Assembly: GCF_011008945.1 (NCBI RefSeq)
Contig: NZ_WYCT01000003.1
Location: 1-64,000 of the forward strand
Direction: 5' to 3'
DNA length: 64,000 bases
Source of the DNA: Streptomyces harenosi
GTDB taxonomy: Bacteria; Actinomycetota; Actinomycetes; Streptomycetales; Streptomycetaceae
Shown: positions 17,308 through 25,150 of the stretch, piece by piece
How positions within the stretch are numbered: the stretch's first letter is position 1
Layout: the number at the start of each line of letters is the position of its first letter
Notes under the pieces: generated by a model
Told to the model about the DNA's origin: nothing
Seen by the model: the letters and a program-made list of their open reading frames with translations, nothing else
The model's database searches: none
Made by a program: the position numbers and the translations under genes

Positions 17308-19695
17308 TCAACGGTCCACTCTCTCACCCGTGCCGGACGGGTCGGTGTTTTCCACTGGGGTGTCCGGTGCAGGGTCACTCGGCTGCTCGGGGTCCTCCGC
17401 CCGGGAGCCCGCCCCGGGCTCCCCGAGGCGGTCTTCGGGCCCGTCCGGGTGGTCCGGGCCGTCCGCGGCCTCGTCCCCGGCCCCGGGGCCGTCGTCCTCT
17501 CCCCCGCGGGCGGCGGCCCGCTTGCGCTGGGTGTACATCCGGAATCCGGCGAGGACGAGCAGCAGGGCGCCGCCGCCGATGACCAGCATCACGGTGGCCG
17601 TGATCTCGGTGACCTTCACGTCGAAGGTGACGGCCTCCCCGTACGGCTGGCCGTCCTCGGTGTAGAGCTGGGCGATCACCGTGGCCCGGCCGTTGGCGTT
17701 GGCCGACGTGGTGAACTTCACCGACTGGCTGTGGCCGCCCGAGACCGCGACGGGCTGCTCCTGGTAGTCGGAGCCGCCGATCTTGAGACGGGTGGGGTTG
17801 GTGGAGGTGAGCCGCAGCACCAGCCGGTCCACGCCCTGGACCAGGTTGTTCTGGACGGTCACGGGGATCGTGGCGCTGCGGCCGGAGAGCTTGGTCTCCG
17901 ACTTGTCGATCAGTCTCACCTGGCCGGCCAGGCTGTCCAGGTACCGCTCCACACCGGTGCGGAACGAGGCCGCCTGCGCGCTCCGGCCGCGCCAGGACGC
18001 GGACATCTCCCGGTCCATGGACCGGCCGAAGGGGGTGACCACCCGGGACTCGTCCGACAGGACCACCCGGAACTTGTCGAGCTTGCCCTGCGTGCGCGCG
18101 ATCTGCTCGAAGGCCGACCGGGGCAGCTCCTGCTTGCGCAGCGAGGACGGATAGGCGGAGGCCGGCGGCACCTTGGTGGTGGCCCTCGGGTCCGGCTTGG
18201 CCGCCGCGGCGGCCGTCAGTTCCTGGGATTCCGACCAGGTGCCGCCCTGCAGCGCCGTCAGCGCCTCGGCCATCGCCCGGGCCTGGCTCCCGGTCGGCAT
18301 GCGCTGCGGGGCCACCACGACGCTGCGCTGCTTGCCGGTCTGCAGGCCGAGCGCCAGGCTCTGGGCGAGGAAGCGCTGTACGGCGAGCGTGGACGCCGAG
18401 GCGTCCGTCAGATCGCCGCGGAACGCGGTGGACAGCCGGGCGTCGGCGACGACCGCCGTCGTCCCGCCGCCGATGGGGCGGGCCGCGGAGGGCGTGTACG
18501 ACAGGCCGCTGGTCTCCTCCAGGCTGTCGCTGCGGGCGATCACCTTGTCGGCGCCCGCCGAGGTGGCGACCTTGACGATCGACGGATCGACGGCGCCCTC
18601 CACCGGCCAGGCGAAGTCGGTGACCGGTTTCACGTGGAGCACCGTCTCGACCGTGTTGGTGACGACGTCCGTGGCGTCCTTCAGCCGGCTCAGCGAACCG
18701 GTGACATCGGTGCCGTTGTGGGCGAGGGACGCCAGGTCGGGGTCGGCGAACGGCAGGGCGACGACCTCCTTGTCCGCCACCGCCTGCTGCAGATCGGCGA
18801 GCCACTGCTTGGCCACCGCCTGGTGGGTCCCGGCGACGGTGGTGCCGTCCGCACCGCGCACCTGATAGCCGCGGGCCATGGCGTCCACGGAGGCCAGCAG
18901 GTCCGGATCGACCACCCAGGTGACGTCGAGGCCGGTACCGAGCGCCACCATCTGGTTCAGACGTCCGCCGGGCGAGATCTCCTTGGCCAGGTCCTCGTCG
19001 CGGAAGACCCGTGTCTGCTGCTCGTCGGAATCCGTCTCGGCCGTCATGTGGGCGGTGGAGACGAGCGGCCACAGATACGTCGTCTTCGTCCTGGTGCCGG
19101 CCTCGTCCGGCTGCCAGGGTAGGAAGGTCCGCTGGACGCCGAGAACCCGCTGCCACGGCTGCGCGGAGGTCTGTCCCGAGAGCGAGACGGCGAACTCGTA
19201 CACCCCGTCCTCGCCGAGGTCGAGCTCGTCGACCGGGACGGAGATGTTGAAGTGCTCGGCGACGCCGGGAGTGAGCTCGGCGAACTTCTCGGCGTACTTG
19301 TCGTCGAGCTGCGCGCCGAGCGAACCACCGAGGTCGTCGCTGTTCCGGGCGACGGTGTCGATCCTCGAGCGGGTGCCGAGCCGGGAGCCCACGCGCAGAT
19401 CCACCTGGGCGTCGGTGACCGTCCGCTTGCCGGTGTTGGTCACCGTGCCCGACACGGTGACCGTGTCCCCGTCCGTGGGGGCCGCGGGACTGAGCGAGTC
19501 GACGGCCACGGCGACGGTGCCTTGGCCGGAGGCGGCCTGCGGGGACGCCGGTGCCCCGGCGTGCGCGGAACCCGCGGCGGGGAGCTGGACGAGCGAGGCC
19601 AGCAGGGGCGCCCCGGCGAGCAGGGCGGCGGTGCGCCGCGATCGGCGGCGGGCAGGTGAGGGACTGGTCCCCTGGAAGTCTGCCGCCTCGGCCAC
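17308..19695 (-). CDS. secreted/membrane DUF6049 family protein
   Basis: 795 aa. N-terminal basic region and signal peptide (about 20-48, LLAGAPLLASLVQLPAAGSAHA), a large extracytoplasmic region with beta-sandwich-like N and C parts, one transmembrane helix near 702-724 (MLVIGGGALLLVLAGF), then an acidic Pro-rich cytoplasmic tail. It is the positional homologue of Rv3909 next to mviN in M. tuberculosis. Function is unknown; the constant link to MurJ suggests cell-envelope work. The start is GTG. A two-mismatch parS-like sequence at 18627-18640 is probably chance. Confidence 0.82.
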   Translation of the reverse strand: MAEAADFQGTSPSPARRRSRRTAALLAGAPLLASLVQLPAAGSAHAGAPASPQAASGQGTVAVAVDSLSPAAPTDGDTVTVSGTVTNTGKRTVTDAQVDLRVGSRLGTRSRIDTVARNSDDLGGSLGAQLDDKYAEKFAELTPGVAEHFNISVPVDELDLGEDGVYEFAVSLSGQTSAQPWQRVLGVQRTFLPWQPDEAGTRTKTTYLWPLVSTAHMTAETDSDEQQTRVFRDEDLAKEISPGGRLNQMVALGTGLDVTWVVDPDLLASVDAMARGYQVRGADGTTVAGTHQAVAKQWLADLQQAVADKEVVALPFADPDLASLAHNGTDVTGSLSRLKDATDVVTNTVETVLHVKPVTDFAWPVEGAVDPSIVKVATSAGADKVIARSDSLEETSGLSYTPSAARPIGGGTTAVVADARLSTAFRGDLTDASASTLAVQRFLAQSLALGLQTGKQRSVVVAPQRMPTGSQARAMAEALTALQGGTWSESQELTAAAAAKPDPRATTKVPPASAYPSSLRKQELPRSAFEQIARTQGKLDKFRVVLSDESRVVTPFGRSMDREMSASWRGRSAQAASFRTGVERYLDSLAGQVRLIDKSETKLSGRSATIPVTVQNNLVQGVDRLVLRLTSTNPTRLKIGGSDYQEQPVAVSGGHSQSVKFTTSANANGRATVIAQLYTEDGQPYGEAVTFDVKVTEITATVMLVIGGGALLLVLAGFRMYTQRKRAAARGGEDDGPGAGDEAADGPDHPDGPEDRLGEPGAGSRAEDPEQPSDPAPDTPVENTDPSGTGERVDR

Positions 19696-20029
19696 GCGCT
19701 CGCCCGTCCCTCGTCGTCGTCAGTGGTCGTCGGAATGTGCGTCCACGCATGGTAACGATGCGCGCTGAGGGGAAGTGCCGCGGAGGGCGTCACAAGATCG
19801 ACCAGCGCGACCGGCTGTCCCGTATGCGCAGGTATAACGGAGACCGCTGTCCTTGGCCCCGGCAGTGGACCTTGTACGGGTATGCGCAGGGCGGCCCGCG
19901 CGTGCCCGCCGGCGCCTGCGGGCCAGGTCACCGCACCGCTGGTACGCGTTCCGGGACGGAGCGCGGGCCCGGGCGCCGCCGCCCCGGTGATGAGCCCCCC
20001 GCCGCCCGGGCCACGTACCCTCTTCTGTT
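19696..20029. promoter_or_regulatory. divergent promoter region between the DUF6049 gene and cca
   Basis: 334 bases without a convincing gene. GTATGCGCAGG occurs twice in direct orientation (19822-19832 and 19880-19890). Just before the cca start, TACCCT at about 20016-20021 could be a -10 element, with transcription starting near the GTG itself, suggesting a leaderless mRNA because no Shine-Dalgarno is visible. Otherwise nothing recognised. Confidence 0.4.
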
Positions 20030-21475
20030 GTGCCGAACGCCAACGAAGACAACCCCCGTGCCCTGAGTCAGGCGCAGCACCGCGCGGTGAGTGAACTGCT
20101 GCGGGTCGCGCCGGTCGCCGACGATCTCGCCCGCCGTTTCCAGGAGGCCGGGTTCACCCTCGCCCTGGTCGGCGGGTCGGTCCGGGACGCGTTGCTCGGC
20201 CGGCTCGGCAACGATCTGGACTTCACCACCGACGCCCGGCCGCAGGACGTCCTGAAGATCGTGCGGCCGTGGGCGGACGCGGTCTGGGAGGTCGGGATCG
20301 CCTTCGGCACGGTCGGGGCGCAGAAGGCCGGCTACCAGATCGAGGTGACCACCTACCGCTCGGAGGCGTACGACCGGACCTCCCGCAAGCCCGAGGTGTC
20401 GTACGGCGACTCCATCGAGGAGGATCTCGTCCGTCGCGACTTCACCGTGAACGCGATGGCCGTCGCGCTGCCGGAGAAGGAGTTCATCGACCCCCACGGC
20501 GGCCTCCAGGACCTCGCGGCCCGGGTGCTGCGGACGCCGGGCACCCCGGAGGCGTCCTTCTCGGACGACCCGCTGCGGATGATGCGTGCCGCGCGCTTCG
20601 CGGCGCAGTTGGACTTCGAGGTGGCTCCCGAGGTCGTGACGGCGATGAAGGAGATGGCCGGCCGTCTCGAGATCGTCTCTGCCGAGCGGGTCCGGGACGA
20701 GCTCAACAAGCTGATCCTCTCCGCCCACCCGCGCAAGGGCCTGACCCTGCTGGTCGACACCGGGCTCGCCGAGCACGTCCTGCCCGAGCTGCCGGCCCTG
20801 CGGCTGGAGAGCGACGAGCACCACCGGCACAAGGACGTCTACGAGCACACGCTGATCGTCCTGGAGCAGGCGATGGCGCTGGAGGGGGACGGGCCCGACC
20901 TGACTCTCCGCCTGGCTGCTCTGCTGCATGACATCGGCAAGCCGCGCACCCGTCGCTTCGAGAAGGACGGGCGGGTCTCGTTCCACCACCACGAGGTGGT
21001 CGGGGCCAAGATGACCAAGAAGCGCATGACGGCGCTGAAGTACTCCAATGAACTGGTCAAGGACGTCTCGCGCCTGGTCGAGCTGCACCTGCGCTTCCAC
21101 GGGTACGGCACGGGCGAGTGGACGGACTCGGCGGTGCGCCGCTATGTGCGGGACGCCGGCCCGCTCCTCGACCGCCTGCACAAGCTGACCCGCTCCGACT
21201 GCACCACCCGCAACAAGCGCAAGGCCGCGGCCCTCTCCCGGGCCTACGACGGCCTGGAGGAGCGCATCGCGACGCTCCAGGAGCAGGAGGAGCTGGACGC
21301 GATCCGTCCCGATCTGGACGGCAACCAGATCATGGAGATCCTCGGTGTCCGCCCCGGTCCCGCTGTCGGCCGGGCGTACAAGCACATGCTGGAGCTCCGT
21401 CTGGAACACGGTCCGATGGAGCATGACGCGGCGGTGGCGGCACTCAAGGAGTGGTGGGCCGCGCAGGACGACTGA
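20030..21475 (+). CDS. cca: CCA-adding tRNA nucleotidyltransferase
   Basis: 481 aa. Adds or repairs the 3'-CCA of tRNAs. The nucleotidyltransferase signature LVGGSVRDALLGRLGNDLDFTTDARP contains the catalytic Asp pair (DLD, about 65-67). RNA-binding motif RRDFTVNAMAV follows, and an HD domain (LLHDIGKPRTRRF, about 299-311) is fused as in many bacterial enzymes. Database names for this family include PcnA; the gene context (next to the murJ block, as Rv3907c in mycobacteria) supports the CCA role. GTG start, probably leaderless. Confidence 0.92.
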   Translation: MPNANEDNPRALSQAQHRAVSELLRVAPVADDLARRFQEAGFTLALVGGSVRDALLGRLGNDLDFTTDARPQDVLKIVRPWADAVWEVGIAFGTVGAQKAGYQIEVTTYRSEAYDRTSRKPEVSYGDSIEEDLVRRDFTVNAMAVALPEKEFIDPHGGLQDLAARVLRTPGTPEASFSDDPLRMMRAARFAAQLDFEVAPEVVTAMKEMAGRLEIVSAERVRDELNKLILSAHPRKGLTLLVDTGLAEHVLPELPALRLESDEHHRHKDVYEHTLIVLEQAMALEGDGPDLTLRLAALLHDIGKPRTRRFEKDGRVSFHHHEVVGAKMTKKRMTALKYSNELVKDVSRLVELHLRFHGYGTGEWTDSAVRRYVRDAGPLLDRLHKLTRSDCTTRNKRKAAALSRAYDGLEERIATLQEQEELDAIRPDLDGNQIMEILGVRPGPAVGRAYKHMLELRLEHGPMEHDAAVAALKEWWAAQDD

Positions 21476-21493
21476 GAGCCTGCCGTGGGGCGT

Positions 21494-21507
21494 GTTTCAC
21501 GTGAAAC
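21494..21507. other. parS site 6 (perfect)
   Basis: GTTTCACGTGAAAC, centre of the 24-base palindrome after cca; 46 bases from parS site 7. Confidence 0.95.
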
Positions 21508-21539
21508 ACGCCTGGTGTGCACGAAGAGGGAGGGGCGGT

Positions 21540-21553
21540 GTTTCACGTGAAAC
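21540..21553. other. parS site 7 (perfect)
   Basis: GTTTCACGTGAAAC, centre of the 30-base palindrome between the convergent genes cca and the MFS gene. Confidence 0.95.
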
Positions 21554-21622
21554 ACCGCCCCGCCGCTCTACCCGCCGCGCTGACCGCTGTCGCTCACGGG
21601 GGCAGCATGATCGCGGTGATGC

Positions 21623-22885
21623 TCACTTCCGCTCGACACGGGCCATGGCCCCAGCGACCGCCGCGTAGATGACGGCGACGGTGAGCACCAGTGACACCGA
21701 CCGGCCGTCCGGCGGAAGCATCAGCGCGGCCACCCCGGCGGCGCCGACGAAAGCGATGTTGAACAGGACGTCGTAGACGGAGAAGATCCGGCCGCGGTAG
21801 GCGTCCTCGGCCGAGGACTGCACGATCGTGTCGGTCGCGATCTTGGAACCCTGGGTCGTCAGCCCCAGGACGAAGGCCGCGACCAGCAGCGGGACCGTCG
21901 CGAACGGAAGCCCGAGGGCCGGTTCCAGCACCGCGGCGACCGCCGCGCACACGACCATCCAGCGGCCGGGGCCGAGCCGTCCGGCCGCCCAGGGCGTGAT
22001 CACGGCCGCCGCGAAGAAGCCGGCGCCCGACACCCCCAGCGCGAGCCCCAGCAGGGCGAGTCCCTCGTCGGGACCGGAGGTCAGCGCGTACCGGCACAGC
22101 ATGAGCAGCATCACCAGCAGGGCGCCGTAGCAGAAGCGCATCAGCGTCATCCCGGCCAGTGCCCAGGCGGCCTCGCGGCGGGACGGCGCGGCGAGATGGC
22201 GCACCCCGGCCGCCAGATCGCGGGCGGTGCCGGCGAGCGCGGTGCCCAGCCGGGGCGGGACCGCCCCGGGATCGGGGCCGAGGAGACCTGCGGCCATGCG
22301 CAGCGAGGCGAGCGCCCCGCAGAGATAGAGGACGGCGCCCAACAGGACCACGGCGGCGTCGGAATCCGCGACGACCAGGCGCACCACGAAGGCGAGGCCG
22401 CCTCCCGCGGTCGCGGCCAGTGTCCCGGCCGTCGGGGAGAGGGAGTTGGCGATCACCAGCCGGTCGGCGTCGACGACACGGGGCAGGGCGGCGGACAGCC
22501 CGGCGAGGACGAAGCGGTTGACGGCGGTGACACACAGGGCGGAGACGTAGAACAGCCAGTCCGGGACCGAGGCGATCATGAGCGCCGCGGTCGCCGTCGC
22601 CATCGCGGCGCGCAGCAGATTGCCGTAGAGGAAGACCTGGCGGCGGCGCCAGCGGTCGAGCAGGACTCCGGCGAACGGGCCCACCAGGGAGTACGGGAGC
22701 AGCAGCACGGCCATCGCGGAGGCGATCGCGCCCGGAGAGGTCTGCTTCTCCGGTGAGAAGACGACGTAGGTGGCGAGCCCGATCTGGTAGACGCCGTCGG
22801 CGCCCTGGGACAGCAGGCGTACGGCGAGCAGGTGCCGGAAATCCCGGAACCGGAGGAGGACCCGAAGATCGCGTACGACAGCCAT
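21623..22885 (-). CDS. MFS transporter
   Basis: 420 aa from ATG 22885, chosen because GAGG lies about 9 bases upstream; an in-frame extension to 22942 would run into the ino1 terminator hairpin. About 12 transmembrane helices, with the MFS loop motif LLDRWRRRQVFLYGN (about 65-80) after helix 2. The family resembles MFS_3-type putative efflux proteins. The substrate cannot be inferred. It is downstream of, and on the same strand as, ino1 but separated by a strong hairpin. Confidence 0.85.
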   Translation of the reverse strand: MAVVRDLRVLLRFRDFRHLLAVRLLSQGADGVYQIGLATYVVFSPEKQTSPGAIASAMAVLLLPYSLVGPFAGVLLDRWRRRQVFLYGNLLRAAMATATAALMIASVPDWLFYVSALCVTAVNRFVLAGLSAALPRVVDADRLVIANSLSPTAGTLAATAGGGLAFVVRLVVADSDAAVVLLGAVLYLCGALASLRMAAGLLGPDPGAVPPRLGTALAGTARDLAAGVRHLAAPSRREAAWALAGMTLMRFCYGALLVMLLMLCRYALTSGPDEGLALLGLALGVSGAGFFAAAVITPWAAGRLGPGRWMVVCAAVAAVLEPALGLPFATVPLLVAAFVLGLTTQGSKIATDTIVQSSAEDAYRGRIFSVYDVLFNIAFVGAAGVAALMLPPDGRSVSLVLTVAVIYAAVAGAMARVERK

Positions 22886-22908
22886 GAGCACAGCCTCACA
22901 TACGGGCA

Positions 22909-22938
22909 GGGTCCCCGGGTCGTGCGACCCGGGGACCC
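22909..22938 (-). terminator. terminator after ino1
   Basis: A perfect 14-bp stem, GGGTCCCCGGGTCG with its complement and a 2-base loop, lies 26 bases after the ino1 stop. Confidence 0.85.
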
Positions 22939-22963
22939 TCAACGGCCCGAGAGGAGAGCGGGG

Positions 22964-24046
22964 TTAGCGCTCGACCTCGCCGCGGATGAACTTCTCGACG
23001 TTCGCGCGGGCCTCGTCGTCGAAGTACTGGACCGGCGGGGACTTCATGAAGTAGCTGGACGCGGAGAGCACCGGGCCGCCGATGCCGCGGTCCTTGGCGA
23101 TCTTCGCGGCGCGCAGGGCGTCGATGATGACGCCGGCGGAGTTCGGGGAGTCCCAGACCTCGAGCTTGTACTCCAGGTTCAGCGGGACGTCACCGAAGGC
23201 GCGGCCCTCGAGACGGACGTAGGCCCACTTGCGGTCGTCGAGCCAGGCGACGTAGTCGGACGGGCCGATGTGGACGTTCTTCTCGCCCATGTCCCGGTCG
23301 GGGATCTGGGAGGTGACGGCCTGCGTCTTGGAGATCTTCTTCGACTCGAGGCGGTCGCGCTCGAGCATGTTCTTGAAGTCCATGTTGCCGCCGACGTTGA
23401 GCTGCATCGTGCGGTCCAGGATGACGCCCCGGTCCTCGAACAGCTTCGCCATGACGCGGTGCGTGATGGTCGCGCCGACCTGCGACTTGATGTCGTCACC
23501 GACGATGGGGACGCCCGCCTCGGTGAACTTGTCCGCCCACTCCTTGGTGCCGGCGATGAAGACCGGGAGGGCGTTGACGAAGGCCACCTTGGCGTCGATG
23601 GCGCACTGGGCGTAGAACTTCGCCGCGTCCTCGGAACCCACCGGCAGGTAACAGACGAGGACGTCGACCTGCTGGTCCTTGAGGACCTGGACGACGTCGA
23701 CCGGCTCGTCGGCGGACTCCTCGATCGTCTCGCGGTAGTACTTGCCCAGGCCGTCGAGGGTGTGGCCGCGCTGGACCGTCACGCCGGTGCGGGGGACGTC
23801 GCAGATCTTGATGGTGTTGTTCTCGGAGGCGCCGATGGCGTCCGCGAGGTCGAGGCCGACCTTCTTGGCGTCCACGTCGAAGGCGGCGACGAACTCGATG
23901 TCGCGCACGTGGTAGTCGCCGAACTGGACGTGCATCAGGCCCGGGACCTTGGCCGCCGGGTCGGCGTCCTTGTAGTACTCGACGCCCTGCACCAGCGATG
24001 CGGCGCAGTTGCCCACGCCGACGATGGCTACGCGAACCGAACCCAT
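22964..24046 (-). CDS. ino1: inositol-3-phosphate (myo-inositol-1-phosphate) synthase
   Basis: 360 aa from ATG 24046 ([21 protein letters not shown]), with GGGAGC 7 bases upstream. NAD-dependent enzyme that converts glucose 6-phosphate to inositol phosphate, the precursor of mycothiol and of inositol lipids in actinobacteria. The NAD-binding loop [15 protein letters not shown]-like core and C-terminal [13 protein letters not shown] tail match the short actinobacterial type. The gene follows padR on the same strand and is probably cotranscribed with it. Confidence 0.96.
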   Translation of the reverse strand: MGSVRVAIVGVGNCAASLVQGVEYYKDADPAAKVPGLMHVQFGDYHVRDIEFVAAFDVDAKKVGLDLADAIGASENNTIKICDVPRTGVTVQRGHTLDGLGKYYRETIEESADEPVDVVQVLKDQQVDVLVCYLPVGSEDAAKFYAQCAIDAKVAFVNALPVFIAGTKEWADKFTEAGVPIVGDDIKSQVGATITHRVMAKLFEDRGVILDRTMQLNVGGNMDFKNMLERDRLESKKISKTQAVTSQIPDRDMGEKNVHIGPSDYVAWLDDRKWAYVRLEGRAFGDVPLNLEYKLEVWDSPNSAGVIIDALRAAKIAKDRGIGGPVLSASSYFMKSPPVQYFDDEARANVEKFIRGEVER

Positions 24047-24090
24047 TCCGGTTGCTCCCTGTGTGTACGAGTGAGGCCCTTGGGAGGCGC

Positions 24091-24768
24091 TCACGTGGCG
24101 GTGTCGTCGGGCGTATCCGGCCGGGGCTCGTCCCCGGGCCGGGGCAGGCCGCCCGTCGCTCCAGATGTGGTGTCCTGTCGAGCGGTGCCCCCGGATTCGG
24201 AACCTCTCAGGTCCCGCCCGGCCCGCTCGCTCTCGATGAGCTCGTTCAGCCAGCGCACTTCGCGCTCCACGGACTCCATGCCATGGCGCTGGAGCTCAAG
24301 CGTGTAGTCGTCGAGGCGCTCCCGGGTGCGGGCCAGGGAGGCGCGCATCTTCTCCAGGCGCTCCTCCAGCCGGCTGCGCCGGCCCTCGAGCACCCGCATG
24401 CGCACGTCGCGCGACGTCTGGCCGAAGAACGCGAACCGGGCGGCGAAGGTCTCGTCCTCGTAGGCGTCGGGGCCCGTCTGCGCGAGGAGCTGCTCGAAGT
24501 GCTCCTTGCCCTCCGCCGTCAGCCGGTAGACGATCTTGGCGCGGCGGCCGGTGAGCGGTGCCGCGGCCTCGGCGGTGTTCCCCGGCTCCTCGATCAACCA
24601 GCCGTTCGCGACCAGCGTCTTGAGGCAGGGGTAGAGCGTCCCGTAGCTGAACGCGCGGAACACGCCCAGTGACGTATTGAGTCGTTTGCGCAGCTCATAG
24701 CCGTGCATCGGAGATTCGCGGAGCAGGCCGAGAACGGCGAACTCGAGGATCCCGGAACGCCGGCTCAT
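24091..24768 (-). CDS. PadR family transcriptional regulator
   Basis: 225 aa. N-terminal winged helix (about 5-80: [25 protein letters not shown], then [19 protein letters not shown]) and a C-terminal helical Vir_act_alpha_C-type dimerisation arm (about 95-190), with an acidic Pro-rich tail. The perfect inverted repeat at 24830-24852 upstream is the probable operator, implying autoregulation and control of the downstream ino1. Confidence 0.9.
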   Translation of the reverse strand: MSRRSGILEFAVLGLLRESPMHGYELRKRLNTSLGVFRAFSYGTLYPCLKTLVANGWLIEEPGNTAEAAAPLTGRRAKIVYRLTAEGKEHFEQLLAQTGPDAYEDETFAARFAFFGQTSRDVRMRVLEGRRSRLEERLEKMRASLARTRERLDDYTLELQRHGMESVEREVRWLNELIESERAGRDLRGSESGGTARQDTTSGATGGLPRPGDEPRPDTPDDTAT

Positions 24769-25150
24769 CGTCGCCTCCTCTCACCCGCGGACGTGCCGCG
24801 ACGGTCTCTCGGCGGCCTTTATGCCGCTCTGATGTATCGACTCGATACATCACGACGATAGAACGGCCTTCCGGGTGCGACAAGAGGGGGGTGGGTGAAC
24901 GGGATCACATCAACGATTCATCGGATGCAAGTTGCCTGATTTGAGGTGAACTTCGGACCTCGGGGGTTTTGGCGGTGCGTAGTCTGTGCGCCATGCACAC
25001 CTCCGGGAACCGAGAGACGCCCGGGGGCGTCCTCGTCCCCGGTGCAGTACGGGTGAACGCGGGACCGACCGCGTCCGTACGTCGGGGGGACCGGAAACCA
25101 GCCGCCGTCCAGGCGCGCCAGGGTGCGCCTGCCCGAGGAGTAGTCGTTCG
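24769..25150. promoter_or_regulatory. divergent promoter region between padR and the PBP gene
   Basis: 382 bases containing the PadR-type operator (24830-24852) near the padR side. No second operator is visible. GAGGAG at 25136-25141 is the ribosome-binding site of the PBP gene. The short ORFs here are shadows with poor codon use. Confidence 0.6.
24830..24852. promoter_or_regulatory. PadR-type operator
   Basis: Perfect inverted repeat TGATGTATCGA-C-TCGATACATCA, 62 bases upstream of the padR start. PadR proteins typically bind palindromes with ATGT...ACAT ends, which this has. AT-rich in an otherwise GC-rich gap. Confidence 0.75.

Larger units (their letters stand above)
21489..21561. terminator. 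two parS-containing palindromes between convergent cca and MFS genes
   Basis: Two perfect palindromes: 24 bases (21489-21512, GGCGTGTTTCAC plus its complement) and 30 bases (21532-21561, GGGGCGGTGTTTCAC plus its complement). Each has a perfect parS at its centre. They lie 14 and 57 bases past the cca stop, where a bidirectional terminator is expected, and are the only hairpins in that gap. Confidence 0.65.

Noticed and set aside
14538-17582. Very long plus-strand ORF (over 1000 codons) opposite murJ
   Set aside because: Composition is Arg/Gly/His-rich junk typical of an antisense frame; murJ on the minus strand has clear family motifs.
18627-18640. Another possible parS (GTTTCACGTGGAGC) in the DUF6049 gene
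   Set aside because: Two mismatches in the second half-site; only one half-site intact, probably chance.
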